Assembly: GCF_030529325.1 (NCBI RefSeq)
Contig: NZ_JAUMXC010000008.1
Location: 1 to 58,446 of the forward strand
Direction of reading: 5' to 3'
DNA from: Porphyromonas sp.
GTDB taxonomy: Bacteria > Bacteroidota > Bacteroidia > Bacteroidales > Porphyromonadaceae
Length of the DNA stretch: 58,446 nt
This document shows positions 1 to 8,645 of the stretch, piece after piece. A program made the translations under genes and the position numbers. Within the stretch, counting starts at the first letter, position 1. Every line of letters starts with the position of its first letter. The notes below the pieces were generated by a model. It saw only the letters and a list, made by a program, of their open reading frames with translations, was not told the origin of the DNA and searched no databases.

Positions 1-33
1 ACAAACACAAGTAATAAAAAGCACTTTGCTCAT
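1..33 (-). CDS. possible start of a gene running off the left edge
   Basis: An ATG on the minus strand at 33-31 opens a frame reading MSKVLFITCVC to the window edge. The hydrophobic run after a lysine would suit a signal sequence or the first strand of a Rossmann-type protein, but eleven residues cannot identify anything. No convincing promoter word precedes it. It may be chance. Confidence 0.2.
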   Translation of the reverse strand, partial: MSKVLFITCVC

Positions 34-364
34 TTCCAAATCGTTACCTGTCTACTACCCTCTTACTGGTAACGTGTTGTTGCTCAATAAGATGATACCG
101 TCTTGAATTTTCGAGACAACCTTTTTTGTCCTCTTTATGTTTGTCTTTCTGTCGGGGGAGTTGTCGCTCATTTCGTGTGAGTTCATCACGATCTTATGCG
201 ACCTTCGAATTCTTGTTGGTCGTGATGCATGAGAGTCTACTTATTTATTGAGTGTTTCGAAGTGTGCTCCTTTGCGCTGATGCTGACTCGTTCTGGGGTG
301 TAAGCCCTTTTGATATTGAATTTTGATGCTCGCACCTTCATGTTAATATTTTTGGTTTCTAATC
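34..364. other. left-edge non-coding stretch with two inverted repeats
   Basis: No convincing gene is seen here. Two short inverted repeats stand out: CGTTACC at 42-48 with GGTAACG at 68-74, and CATCACGA at 184-191 with TCGTGATG at 220-227. The first lies just upstream of the possible leftward gene and could be an operator. Neither is followed by a T-run that would make it a clear terminator. Confidence 0.4.
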
Positions 365-395
365 TTGTAAATCCGCTTATTTTGGTGTAACTTTG
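365..395 (+). promoter_or_regulatory. promoter for DUF177-rpmF
   Basis: TTG at 365-367, a 20-bp spacer and TAACTTTG at 388-395 match the Bacteroidetes housekeeping promoter pattern (TTG, 19-21 bp, TAnnTTTG). The first gene starts 17 bp after the -7 element. Confidence 0.7.
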
Positions 396-412
396 CACAG
401 TTTTACTGTATC

Positions 413-937
413 ATGGATCGTAGAGAAACGTATATATTGGACTTTACTCATCCTATGAAATCTCCTAAAACTCTTGAGTTCCAACTTGATCGGAGCTATT
501 GGGAGATGATGGATCAGGAAGAGATCTTGGAGGGCGAGGTGTCGGCCTCTGTCTTCATTGAACCCGTGCGTGACCTCTATAGGGTGACTTTTTCGTTTGA
601 CGGATTTGTTGCTGTTCCATGTGACAGATGTTTGGCACCTGTCCGACTTGATGTAGATGTCGAGGAGGAGGTATCTTTTGATTTGGGTGACGAGTTGTGT
701 GATGAGGATGATAAGGTAATCGTGCTTTCCATCCAAGATCCCAAATATGACATCTCTATATTGATGTATGAGATGATCGTACTGTCGCTACCGCTGCTGC
801 GGACCCATGACATCGAGGATTGCGACCCTGAGATGGTCAGATTCCTCGTCTCAGACCTCCCGGATGCCGGTGAGCCGATCCAAGAGTCCAATCCTATATG
901 GGATGACTTGAAGAAAGCTATAAGTGAGAAGAAGTAA
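413..937 (+). CDS. DUF177 (YceD-like) protein upstream of rpmF
   Basis: This 174-residue protein has the layout of the DUF177/YceD family, usually encoded just before rpmF. YceD-type proteins are linked to 23S rRNA or large-subunit metabolism, but the exact role in this phylum is not settled. A CDRC motif near residue 74 follows the VAVP strand, which is the usual family signature, and the C-terminal half is acidic. Translation starts at an ATG 17 bp after the promoter -7 box. It is 22 bp from rpmF, so the two are very likely cotranscribed. Nothing looks broken. Confidence 0.85.
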   Translation: MDRRETYILDFTHPMKSPKTLEFQLDRSYWEMMDQEEILEGEVSASVFIEPVRDLYRVTFSFDGFVAVPCDRCLAPVRLDVDVEEEVSFDLGDELCDEDDKVIVLSIQDPKYDISILMYEMIVLSLPLLRTHDIEDCDPEMVRFLVSDLPDAGEPIQESNPIWDDLKKAISEKK

Positions 938-959
938 TAACAATTAAAATAGATCAGAT

Positions 960-1139
960 ATGGCACATCCCAAAAGAAGACAGTCAAAGACCAGAACTGC
1001 GAAAAGACGTTCGCACGATCATGCAACAGCACCTACACTTGCCCTTTGCCCTAACTGTGGCGCATGGCACGTATACCACACCGTTTGTGGTGAGTGTGGT
1101 TACTACAGAGGCAAGATAGCTATCCGTATGGAAGAGTAA
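960..1139 (+). CDS. rpmF: 50S ribosomal protein L32
   Basis: A 59-residue protein starting MAHPKRRQSKTRTAKRRSHD is a typical L32. It has a basic N-terminus that threads into 23S rRNA and a zinc ribbon made by C30-x2-C33 and C43-x2-C46, so this is the zinc-binding form. It ends IAIRMEE. It follows the DUF177 gene closely and is followed by a strong terminator, giving a compact two-gene operon. Confidence 0.97.
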   Translation: MAHPKRRQSKTRTAKRRSHDHATAPTLALCPNCGAWHVYHTVCGECGYYRGKIAIRMEE

Positions 1140-1179
1140 TCTTTTGTGGCGATCAGACTTCCGGTCTTTGCTTACAGAG

Positions 1180-1218
1180 AAAAAAGAGCATCCTTGAATA
1201 TAAAGGGTGCTCTTTTTT
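1180..1218 (+). terminator. intrinsic terminator after rpmF
   Basis: A 14-nt arm at 1180-1193 (AAAAAAGAGCATCC) pairs with 1205-1218 through one G-U pair, with an 11-nt loop. The 3' arm ends in six T. The A-rich 5' arm means it could also work in the other direction. Confidence 0.85.
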
Positions 1219-1273
1219 ATTGGCCACTGTTCTGAACACAGACAGTTGGGGATGAAATCTCTTTTTTTTGTCT

Positions 1274-1281
1274 TACATTTG
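1274..1281 (+). promoter_or_regulatory. -7 element for the UDP-glucose dehydrogenase gene
   Basis: TACATTTG fits TAnnTTTG and lies 25 bp before the start codon. A TTG at 1246-1248 is 25 bp upstream, longer than the usual spacer, so the -33 element is uncertain. Confidence 0.5.
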
Positions 1282-1306
1282 CAGAGTATAGATCTAAACA
1301 GAGATT

Positions 1307-2623
1307 ATGAAGATAGCTATTGTAGGTACAGGGTATGTGGGCTTGGTCTCCGGGGCTTGCTTTGCCGAAATGGGGTTACAGGTCTACTGTGTCGACATAA
1401 ATAAGGAGAAAATAGACAAACTCTCACAGGGGATAATCCCGATATATGAACCCGGCCTGAGTGACTTGGTCACCAAAAACAAAAAGGTCGGTCGTTTGCA
1501 TTTTGAGACCTCTTTGGAGAAGTGTATCAATGAGGGAGTTGAGGTTATATTCATTGCTGTGGGTACTCCGTCAGGTGAGGGTGGGGCAGCAGATCTTTCG
1601 GCTGTATATGCTGTCGCCAAAGAGATCGGGGGACTCATTTCCAAATATACACTTGTCGTGACAAAGAGCACGGTCCCGGTGGGTACGACGATGAAGGTCA
1701 AGGGACTTATACGAGAGGAGCTCAACAAGAGAGATGAATCGATAGAGTTTGATGTGGCATCGAATCCCGAGTTTCTCAAGGAAGGGGCAGCCATCAAGGA
1801 TTTCATGAGTCCTGATCGTGTTGTCGTTGGTACAGACTCCGAGCGTGCCAAGGAGATAATGACAAAACTTTATCGTCCATTTACCATAAACAACTTCAGG
1901 GTGATCTTCATGGATATAGCCTCATCCGAGCTCACCAAGTATGCTTCCAACGCTATGTTGGCAACCCGTATCAGTTTCATGAACGAGGTGGCAAACCTCT
2001 GTGAGGCTATAGGAGCCGATGTAGAGAGTGTACGCAAGGGAATGGGCGCCGATAAACGCATCGGTAGCTCTTTCTTGTATGCCGGTTGTGGTTATGGTGG
2101 GTCATGTTTTCCCAAGGATGTCAAGGCATTATCTGATACAGCGAAGAAAGCGGGATTGGAGATGAACATCATCAGAGAGGTTGATCGTATCAACGATGAT
2201 CAAAAACTCCAACCATATCGCAAACTATCAAAACAATTGGGAACAGATCTAACGGGAAAGGTCATAGCCGTATGGGGGTTGGCTTTCAAGCCTGAGACAG
2301 ACGATATGAGGGAAGCTCCATCTATCTATACCATCTCAGCGATAGTAAGTGCCGGTGGAGAGGTTAGGGCATTTGACCCCGTGGCTGTAGAGGAGGCGAA
2401 GAAATGCTTGCCGAGTTCGGTCTATTATGCTGAGGATATATACGATGCAGCTAAAGGTGCTGATGCTGTGATCCTTCTCACCGAGTGGAAGCAATTCCGC
2501 ATGCCTGCGTGGGAGCGTATCCTTGAGGCTATGAGAGGACGTGTCCTCATCGATGGGCGAAACATCTATCAACCTGACGAACTCAGGGCTTTGGGCTTTG
2601 AGTACATGGGTATGGGTCGGTAG
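1307..2623 (+). CDS. ugd: UDP-glucose 6-dehydrogenase family protein
   Basis: This 438-residue protein belongs to the UDP-glucose/GDP-mannose dehydrogenase family, which oxidises a nucleotide sugar to its uronic acid in two NAD-dependent steps. The N-terminal Rossmann motif is GTGYVGLVSGACFAEMG, and the catalytic cysteine lies in GYGGSCFPKD near residue 264. The C-terminal domain (LTGKVIAVWGLAFKPETDD) completes the fold at normal length. UDP-glucuronate would feed capsule, O-antigen or other surface glycans. Substrate choice cannot be proved from sequence, because UDP-ManNAc dehydrogenases are related. It has its own promoter and lies 45 bp upstream of pncB, with no functional link to it. Confidence 0.92.
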   Translation: MKIAIVGTGYVGLVSGACFAEMGLQVYCVDINKEKIDKLSQGIIPIYEPGLSDLVTKNKKVGRLHFETSLEKCINEGVEVIFIAVGTPSGEGGAADLSAVYAVAKEIGGLISKYTLVVTKSTVPVGTTMKVKGLIREELNKRDESIEFDVASNPEFLKEGAAIKDFMSPDRVVVGTDSERAKEIMTKLYRPFTINNFRVIFMDIASSELTKYASNAMLATRISFMNEVANLCEAIGADVESVRKGMGADKRIGSSFLYAGCGYGGSCFPKDVKALSDTAKKAGLEMNIIREVDRINDDQKLQPYRKLSKQLGTDLTGKVIAVWGLAFKPETDDMREAPSIYTISAIVSAGGEVRAFDPVAVEEAKKCLPSSVYYAEDIYDAAKGADAVILLTEWKQFRMPAWERILEAMRGRVLIDGRNIYQPDELRALGFEYMGMGR

Positions 2624-2668
2624 TGGACTGTTGTCTCGGAATATTCACTTTTTAAATTTGGAAAAATC

Positions 2669-3850
2669 ATGAATGAACGTGTCATCAAAAGTCTACTTGA
2701 CACTGACCTATATAAATTTACGACAGGATATGCCTATTCAAAATTATTTCCGAGGGCATATGGCCAGTTTAGGTTTGTAGATAGGGATGGTATAGATTAT
2801 CCTGAGGGGTTTGCAGACCTTGTACGGGATGAGATACAGAAGATGAGCGAGATCGCTCTCACCGCAGAGGAGGAGGCTTTCTTGTACAATGCTTTACCTT
2901 ATCTTCCTCCGACATACATAGACTTTCTGAAGGGATATAGATTTAATCCTGCCGAGGTCTCTGTGGGTATGGAAGACGGGCGTCTGAGCATTGTTGCGGA
3001 AGGGTTGCTGTATCGTGTAACCCTTTGGGAGACACCTATTCTCGCTCTCGTTTCAGAGCTTTACTTCAAGGCTACGGGACAGACTCCTGACATGGAATAT
3101 TTGCGCAGTACCCTTATAGCTAAAGCTGAGGGGATGAAAGCCAATGATCTTAGAGTCTCCCTTTTTGGTATGCGTCGTCGTTTCAGTGGGGAGGTTGAGA
3201 ACCTTGTCACAAGTATGCTTAAGGAGCATGGTGGAGATAGTTTGTTTGGTACAAGCAATATGTATTATGCCATGAAGCATGGACTGAGGGTCACCGGTAC
3301 GCACCCTCATGAGTGGGTACAGTTCCACGGAGCTATATATGGTTATAAGATGGCCAACTATATGTCTATGGAGCATTGGATTGATGTCTATGATGGAGAT
3401 CTTGGTACCGTGCTTACAGATACATATACCACAGATGTTTTCATGCTTAACTTTAGCAAGAAGCATGCAAACCTCTTTACCTCTTTGAGGCACGATAGTG
3501 GAGATCCTTTCTTGTTTGCAGACAAAGCTCTGGCTCGTTATGCGGAACTCAGAATTGATCCTAAGATGAAGTATCTTGTCTTTTCTGACAGTCTCAATGT
3601 TCCTAAAGCTGTCAAAATCAAAGAGTATTGTGATGGTAAGATCGGAGCGACATTTGGCATAGGGACTAATCTCACAAATGATGTTGGAAACAACGTCAAA
3701 CCTCTCAATATCGTGATGAAACTCTTCAAGTGTCGTATGTCTAAAAGTCAACCTTGGCAGGATTGTGTCAAGCTTTCCGATGTCGCCGGTAAACACACCG
3801 GTAATGAGAATGAGATCCGACTTGCCAAGGAAACTCTTGGTATAAAGTGA
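2669..3850 (+). CDS. pncB: nicotinate phosphoribosyltransferase
   Basis: A 393-residue PncB converts nicotinate and PRPP to nicotinate mononucleotide, driven by ATP, in the Preiss-Handler route to NAD. The N-terminus (IKSLLDTDLYKFTTGYAY) is typical. The middle holds the active-site segment with GTHPHEW, and later residues include LRHDSGDP and FGIGTNLTND, which form the phosphoribosyl-binding barrel. Length is normal. nadD, the next enzyme of the same route, is in this window but 38 kb away on the other strand. pncB follows ugd with a 45-bp gap and may be read from the same promoter. Confidence 0.95.
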   Translation: MNERVIKSLLDTDLYKFTTGYAYSKLFPRAYGQFRFVDRDGIDYPEGFADLVRDEIQKMSEIALTAEEEAFLYNALPYLPPTYIDFLKGYRFNPAEVSVGMEDGRLSIVAEGLLYRVTLWETPILALVSELYFKATGQTPDMEYLRSTLIAKAEGMKANDLRVSLFGMRRRFSGEVENLVTSMLKEHGGDSLFGTSNMYYAMKHGLRVTGTHPHEWVQFHGAIYGYKMANYMSMEHWIDVYDGDLGTVLTDTYTTDVFMLNFSKKHANLFTSLRHDSGDPFLFADKALARYAELRIDPKMKYLVFSDSLNVPKAVKIKEYCDGKIGATFGIGTNLTNDVGNNVKPLNIVMKLFKCRMSKSQPWQDCVKLSDVAGKHTGNENEIRLAKETLGIK

Positions 3851-3878
3851 GCATCTAACCTAACATAAAATACATGCC

Positions 3879-5885
3879 ATGAAAGAAGAATTGAAGAAAC
3901 AGTGTGAGTTACCGGATAATGCTTTTCGCCCTCTCAAGCCGGGAGAAACCTATACTCCTATTATTCCTGATGCTGTGCAGTCTCCTCGAGAAGTGACCGT
4001 ATGGTCTGTCGCATGGGGGATTCTTATGGCTGTCATCTTTAGTGCTGCAGCTGCATATCTTGGCCTGAAGGTCGGTCAGGTTTTTGAGGCTGCTATTCCT
4101 ATAGCGATTATTGCTGTGGGATTATCAAGTGCGACCAAGAGAAAGAACGCTCTTCTCGAAAACGTGATGATACAGTCCATCGGAGCTTCGAGTGGCGTCA
4201 TTGTTGCAGGGGCTATCTTTACTTTGCCTGCGATCTATATCCTTCAAGCCAAGTATCCCGAGATCTCGGTGAGTTTCTTTCAAGTCTTTATGAGTTCACT
4301 CCTTGGCGGTATCCTTGGCATTTTGCTTCTCATTCCTTTCCGTAAGTATTTTGTCAAGGAAAAGCACGGTGAGTTCCCATTCCCGGAAGCAACGGCAACA
4401 ACTCAGGTCCTTATTTCCGGTGAAAAAGGTGGTAGCCAGGCTAAGCCTCTCGTTATTGCCGGACTTGTAGGAGGACTTTATGACTTTGCCGTATCTACTT
4501 TTGGATGGTGGCATGAGGTATTTAGCAGCCGTGTTCTTCCTTTTGGTGAAGCTATCGCAGATAAAGCAAAGATCGTCTTTAAGCTGAACACCGGAGCGGC
4601 AGTTCTCGGCCTTGGTTATATCATAGGTCTGAAGTATGTAGCTATCATCTGTGCCGGATCGTTTCTTGTTTGGTGGGTCATCGTCCCCGGGATGTCTCTT
4701 TTCTTCAATGACGTTGTGCTTACTTTCGGAGATCCTAATATTACAGCGACTGTCGGCAGTATGTCGGCTGAAGCAATCTTCCGTACCTATGCTCGTGACA
4801 TTGGTATCGGAGGTATTGCCACTGCAGGTATCATCGGTATCATTCGCAGCCGCAGCATCATTGCTTCGGCGTTGAGCCTTGCCGGAAAGGAACTCAAGGG
4901 GAAGGAAGGAGCTCAGAAAGTCACCGATCCACGTACACAGAGAGATCTCCCTATGAAAGTCATTGCATGGGGAACTATCCTGGCTCTTTTGATGACCGGA
5001 GTATTCTTCTATTCGGGTGTCGTGGACAATCTCCTATTTGCTTGTGTCGGTCTTGTCCTTGTCGCTCTCATTGCCTTTCTCTTCACTACCGTAGCTGCCA
5101 ATGCTATTGCGATCGTGGGCTCTAACCCTGTGTCAGGCATGACCCTTATGACCCTTATCATCTCCTCTATTATCCTTGTGGCTGTTGGAATGAAAGGATC
5201 TGCCGGTATGGTTTCAGCTCTTATTATTGGTGGTGTTGTCTGTACTGCTCTATCTATGGCCGGTGGGTTTATCACTGACCTGAAGATCGGCTACTGGCTC
5301 GGTTCTACTCCTATGAATCAGCAAAGATGGAAGTTCCTCGGGACTCTTGTCTCTGCTGCTACTGTGGGAGGAGTCATCATGATTCTCAACAAGACCTATG
5401 GTTTTACCGACGGTACTCTTGCTGCTCCACAGGCCAATGCTATGGCAGCCCTCATCGAACCTCTCATGTCCGGTACATCTGCCAAGTGGGCACTTTATGG
5501 TATCGGTGGTGCTCTTGCTATTTTGCTTACGATTTTCAAGGTGCCGGCACTTGCATTTGCCCTCGGTATGTTTATCCCACTCGAATTGAATACTCCGCTG
5601 CTCGTTGGAGGACTCATCAGCTGGTTTGTCAGCACGCGTAGCAAGGATGCAAGTGTAAATAAGGCTCGTCTCGAAAAGGGGACTCTCCTTGCATCAGGAT
5701 TCATTGCCGGTGGCGCGCTCATGGGGGTTGTCAGTGCAACCATGCGCTATCTTGAGTTCAATTTTGTCGACAAAGCTTGGCTCGAAAGCTCTGCATCACA
5801 GTGGGTGACTGTTATTGCTTACCTTGCAATCATCGCTTATCTTGTCTTGGCATCCAAAACGAAGTCAAAGGAAGATGGCAAGTAA
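3879..5885 (+). CDS. OPT-family oligopeptide transporter
   Basis: This 668-residue, very hydrophobic protein belongs to the oligopeptide transporter (OPT) superfamily. It has about 15 predicted membrane helices, starting with the segment around VWSVAWGILMAVIFSAAAAYLG. The family motif region GEFPFPEATATTQVL is present near residue 165. Bacterial members take up peptides or metal-chelate compounds with protons; substrate cannot be assigned here. An asaccharolytic, peptide-using lifestyle as in Porphyromonas would fit a peptide importer, but that is inference. It lies 28 bp after pncB and ends before a strong terminator. Confidence 0.9.
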   Translation: MKEELKKQCELPDNAFRPLKPGETYTPIIPDAVQSPREVTVWSVAWGILMAVIFSAAAAYLGLKVGQVFEAAIPIAIIAVGLSSATKRKNALLENVMIQSIGASSGVIVAGAIFTLPAIYILQAKYPEISVSFFQVFMSSLLGGILGILLLIPFRKYFVKEKHGEFPFPEATATTQVLISGEKGGSQAKPLVIAGLVGGLYDFAVSTFGWWHEVFSSRVLPFGEAIADKAKIVFKLNTGAAVLGLGYIIGLKYVAIICAGSFLVWWVIVPGMSLFFNDVVLTFGDPNITATVGSMSAEAIFRTYARDIGIGGIATAGIIGIIRSRSIIASALSLAGKELKGKEGAQKVTDPRTQRDLPMKVIAWGTILALLMTGVFFYSGVVDNLLFACVGLVLVALIAFLFTTVAANAIAIVGSNPVSGMTLMTLIISSIILVAVGMKGSAGMVSALIIGGVVCTALSMAGGFITDLKIGYWLGSTPMNQQRWKFLGTLVSAATVGGVIMILNKTYGFTDGTLAAPQANAMAALIEPLMSGTSAKWALYGIGGALAILLTIFKVPALAFALGMFIPLELNTPLLVGGLISWFVSTRSKDASVNKARLEKGTLLASGFIAGGALMGVVSATMRYLEFNFVDKAWLESSASQWVTVIAYLAIIAYLVLASKTKSKEDGK

Positions 5886-5928
5886 GCCTTTCTGAGGCTT
5901 CAGATGAGATTTCACCATAAAAACAGAG

Positions 5929-5965
5929 GGTCTGTGGTTGCAGTGTCAGCCACAGACCTTTTTTT
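5929..5965 (+). terminator. intrinsic terminator after the OPT gene
   Basis: GGTCTGTGG at 5929-5937 pairs perfectly with CCACAGACC at 5950-5958, followed by seven T (5959-5965). Confidence 0.9.
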
Positions 5966-6032
5966 GAAACAGGCTTTATCGTCACGATGATTAAGGCTTA
6001 TTTCGTCGGGATAAATATTTCGATCAATGAAC

Positions 6033-6040
6033 TATCTTTG
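6033..6040 (+). promoter_or_regulatory. -7 element for the FAD-dependent dehydrogenase gene
   Basis: TATCTTTG fits TAnnTTTG. The following bases make the 14-mer TATCTTTGTTCCCT, found identically before secDF. No good -33 element is visible at 19-21 bp. The 5' leader would be about 70 nt. Confidence 0.55.
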
Positions 6041-6112
6041 TTCCCTCATGGTTCTAAGCATTAGTGAACTAACTACTTTAACGACAAAAATCTCATAAAA
6101 CTATATCGCCCG

Positions 6113-7768
6113 ATGGTACATCAATATCAATTAAAACTTAATCCGCAAACGGCAAGTAACGAAGACAATATTAAAAGGTTTGTCGCCAAACATCATGCCC
6201 TGAAGTACGAGGAGATTACCTCTGTCAGGGTCTTGAAAAAGAGTATTGATGCCAGACAGAAGAATGTTTTCATCAACCTAAAAGTCGATGTTTATGTCAA
6301 TGAGCAGCCACCTGAGATAGCCTATGTCCCTACCGAGTATCCGGATGTTTCCTCGGCGAGACAGGCTGTTGTTGTAGGAGCAGGACCTGCCGGTCTCTTT
6401 GCTGCACTGCGATTGATAGAGTTGGGAGTGCGTCCTATCCTCATCGAGAGGGGTAAGGACGTGCACCGACGCAAGCGAGATCTTGCACTCACAGGTACAG
6501 AGCATATTGTCAATCCCGAGTCCAACTATAATTTTGGCGAGGGTGGTGCCGGAGCATTCTCCGATGGTAAACTCTATACGAGGAGTAAGAAGAGAGGTAA
6601 TGTAGATAAGATCCTCAATGTCCTCTGTCAGCACGGAGCCAGCACGGCTATCTTGTATGATGCTCATCCTCATATAGGTACGGATAAACTTCCGCTGGTT
6701 ATCGAAAATATCCGCAACACAATCATAAGATGTGGAGGCGAGGTCCATTTTGACACTAAGATGACAGGCCTTCTCATGTCCAAGGGGTGTGTTCAAGGTG
6801 TTGAAACAGCCGATGGCAGGACTATCCTCGGAGATGTCATCCTTGCCACCGGACACTCTGCAAGGGATGTGTATAGATATCTTGCAGCCTACGGGGTGAT
6901 GATAGAGCCCAAGGGTTTGGCTATGGGTGTGAGGTTGGAGCATCCCTCTCACCTTATCGATCAGATACAGTACCATAGTCCGGAGGGTAGGGGAAAGTAT
7001 CTTCCTGCTGCGGAATATAGTTTTGTTACCCAAGCACGCGAAAGAGGTGTTTACAGCTTTTGCATGTGCCCGGGTGGTTTCGTTGTTCCTGCTGCAAGCG
7101 ACCTCAAACAGGTGGTTGTCAATGGTATGTCTCCTGCCAATCGTGGATCACGCTGGAGCAATTCGGGGATGGTCGTGGAGATACGCCCCGAAGATGTGAT
7201 GAGTGGAGCGATCAAAAGTCCCAATGTTATTGATCCTTATGAGATGGATGAAAAACTGCGAGCCGTCAATACTTCTCTTTCTCCGGAGCGGATCAAGGAG
7301 CTCAATACTTACATCTTACCAATGCTCAATCTGCAGGAACAACTTGAGCGGCTCTGCTGGCTCAAGGGAGGACAGACACAAGTTGCACCCGCACAGCGAA
7401 TGGCAGACTTTGTCAATGGTAAGCAGAGTGTAGATCTTCCCAAGACTTCCTATACACCCGGGCTCACCTCCTCTCCCCTAAGAGAGTGGATGCCTAAGTT
7501 TATCAGTCAAAGACTCAGTGAAGGCTTCCAAACTTTTGGTAAGAACAGTCGCGGTTTTTTGACCAACGAGGCCGTGATGATAGGTATGGAGACTCGCACA
7601 TCTTCTCCCGTGAGGATCATAAGGGATAAAGACTCCCTCCAACACATCAGTCTCAAAGGTCTTTATCCTTGTGGCGAAGGGGCAGGGTACGCAGGGGGGA
7701 TAGTATCTGCAGCCATCGATGGTGAACGCTGCGCTGAAGCCTTGGCGCAGAGCTATTCAAACGACTGA
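6113..7768 (+). CDS. NAD(P)/FAD-dependent oxidoreductase
   Basis: A 551-residue flavoprotein of a family widespread in Bacteroidetes and usually annotated only as FAD-dependent dehydrogenase. An N-terminal domain of about 85 residues precedes the dinucleotide-binding motif VVVGAGPAGLFAALRLIELG, with the acidic end of the second strand at LIERGKDV. Further conserved elements are NFGEGGAGAFSDGKL (residues about 138-152), GDVILATGHSARD, and the C-terminal FAD contact GLYPCGEGAGYAGGI. No membrane segment or signal peptide is seen, so it is likely cytosolic. It stands alone between a terminator and a repeat array. Substrate is unknown. Confidence 0.88.
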   Translation: MVHQYQLKLNPQTASNEDNIKRFVAKHHALKYEEITSVRVLKKSIDARQKNVFINLKVDVYVNEQPPEIAYVPTEYPDVSSARQAVVVGAGPAGLFAALRLIELGVRPILIERGKDVHRRKRDLALTGTEHIVNPESNYNFGEGGAGAFSDGKLYTRSKKRGNVDKILNVLCQHGASTAILYDAHPHIGTDKLPLVIENIRNTIIRCGGEVHFDTKMTGLLMSKGCVQGVETADGRTILGDVILATGHSARDVYRYLAAYGVMIEPKGLAMGVRLEHPSHLIDQIQYHSPEGRGKYLPAAEYSFVTQARERGVYSFCMCPGGFVVPAASDLKQVVVNGMSPANRGSRWSNSGMVVEIRPEDVMSGAIKSPNVIDPYEMDEKLRAVNTSLSPERIKELNTYILPMLNLQEQLERLCWLKGGQTQVAPAQRMADFVNGKQSVDLPKTSYTPGLTSSPLREWMPKFISQRLSEGFQTFGKNSRGFLTNEAVMIGMETRTSSPVRIIRDKDSLQHISLKGLYPCGEGAGYAGGIVSAAIDGERCAEALAQSYSND

Positions 7769-7798
7769 TCCAACATTTACCTTAATACAAGCAATCAC

Positions 7799-7816
7799 AG
7801 GCCTATAAATAGGCCT
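7799..7816 (+). terminator. weak hairpin after the FAD-dependent dehydrogenase gene
   Basis: AGGCCTA at 7799-7805 pairs with TAGGCCT at 7810-7816. No T-run follows, so termination is uncertain. It directly abuts the repeat array that starts at 7817. Confidence 0.4.
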
Positions 7817-7884
7817 CAACGAAGATGCCTACCTTGTTTCATCAAGGTAGACACCTTCATTTCTCAAGTTCGACACATTGATTT
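7817..7884. repeat. 22-bp repeat locus A (one inverted, two direct units)
   Basis: An inverted unit at 7817-7838 is followed by a 2-nt gap and direct units at 7841-7862 and 7863-7884, an exact 22-bp period. The inverted and first direct units form an imperfect stem-loop (7821-7836 with 7843-7858, 14 of 16 pairs). It shares its core (TCAAG, TAG, CACATTGATT-like end) with loci B to F. Confidence 0.8.
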
Positions 7885-7915
7885 TTTGGGGTAGCTTCAA
7901 TTGTGGAAGCTGTTA

Positions 7916-7946
7916 TTTGGGTTGTTAATAAATGTGTATATATTCG
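7916..7946 (+). promoter_or_regulatory. candidate promoter for the small membrane protein
   Basis: TTTG at 7916-7919, a 19-bp spacer and TATATTCG at 7939-7946 match the phylum pattern with one mismatch in the -7 element. Confidence 0.45.
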
Positions 7947-8002
7947 CGGTAGTCTTATTCAATAATAAGATTTACTTCGACAACTCAGAATAACACTTTA
8001 CT

Positions 8003-8302
8003 ATGATAAAGAACATAAAGCGTCTCTGCTATGCAATTAAGTTTATGGTTGGTTTCATGGGACTCGCTATTCTTATTCTCCGACTTAAAGGAGTTTCAGA
8101 GTCCGGAATTACAGAAATATTAAAAGGGGTGGGCTTTCTCGGCATAACCCTCATGTTTTTGTTGGATGCGTATTCGATGGTTCGTGAATTCTCGTCGACT
8201 GAAGGGGGTGTTAGAGAGAAGATTTATTTGGGTTTAAAGGTACTAATTTGGTTCGGTGGTGCTTATTATTTTGGTTATCTGGGAGTCAGTGCACTTCTGT
8301 AA
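8003..8302 (+). CDS. small hypothetical membrane protein
   Basis: This 99-residue protein is not recognised. It starts basic (MIKNIKRLCYAIK) and shows three hydrophobic stretches, at about residues 14-28, 40-56 and 78-98, compatible with three membrane helices. Between helices two and three a polar loop (MVREFSSTEGGVREK) carries charges. Base composition is similar to its neighbours. It has a candidate promoter and no close partner. It is likely real because the frame is clean and the hydrophobic pattern is regular, but its role is unknown. Confidence 0.6.
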   Translation: MIKNIKRLCYAIKFMVGFMGLAILILRLKGVSESGITEILKGVGFLGITLMFLLDAYSMVREFSSTEGGVREKIYLGLKVLIWFGGAYYFGYLGVSALL

Positions 8303-8307
8303 CTTTG
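8300..8307 (+). promoter_or_regulatory. -7 word overlapping the stop of the small membrane gene
   Basis: TAACTTTG fits TAnnTTTG exactly and sits about 50 bp before the first ATG of the broken reading-frame patch. No TTG lies at the standard distance. Confidence 0.35.
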
Positions 8308-8357
8308 AGTCATTTCTGTCTGATTGCCTTTTGTCTAACTGATATAATTGCAAAAAA

Positions 8358-8638
8358 ATGACCGGGAAACCTATTCTCTACATTGATGATGGACAATGTG
8401 CTTGCCAACTTTCAATCGGGTATTGATCGGTTGGATGAGGCTACGCTGCAGGCTTATGAGGGGAGATTAGATGAAGTGCCGGGGATCTTTGTACTGATTG
8501 ACAGCATTAAGGTGTGTCCTGCGGTGAATAACCCTTCAGCCCCTTTGGGGAATATTGAGGTATGATATTACAGATGAGGGTGATAGTATCCGAATAATTC
8601 ACAAAAGATATAGCAGTCTGTTTTGTAAAACAAAGTGC
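8358..8638 (+). pseudogene. patch of short overlapping frames, possibly a broken gene
   Basis: Three frames hand over in sequence. From the ATG at 8358 a frame reads MTGKPILYIDDGQCACQLSIGY then stops. A second frame (ATG at 8386, stop at 8563-8565) encodes about 59 residues including RLDEATLQAYEGRLDEVPG and FVLIDSIKVCPAVN. A third frame continues with RYDITDEGDSIRIIHKRY just where the second stops. Each piece has protein-like composition, so this may be one small gene damaged by two frameshifts, or a genuine 59-residue protein with chance flanking frames. No family is recognised. Confidence 0.35.
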
Positions 8639-8645
8639 AAAAGTG

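Noticed and set aside
101-126. CTTGAATTTTCGAGACAACC near the left edge as a seventh repeat locus
   Set aside because: Only GAGACAAC-CTT resembles the unit; spacing and dyad do not fit the family.
8331-8340. Single TTGTCTAACT resembling the repeat core
   Set aside because: Ten bases match but the flanks do not; a chance hit is plausible.
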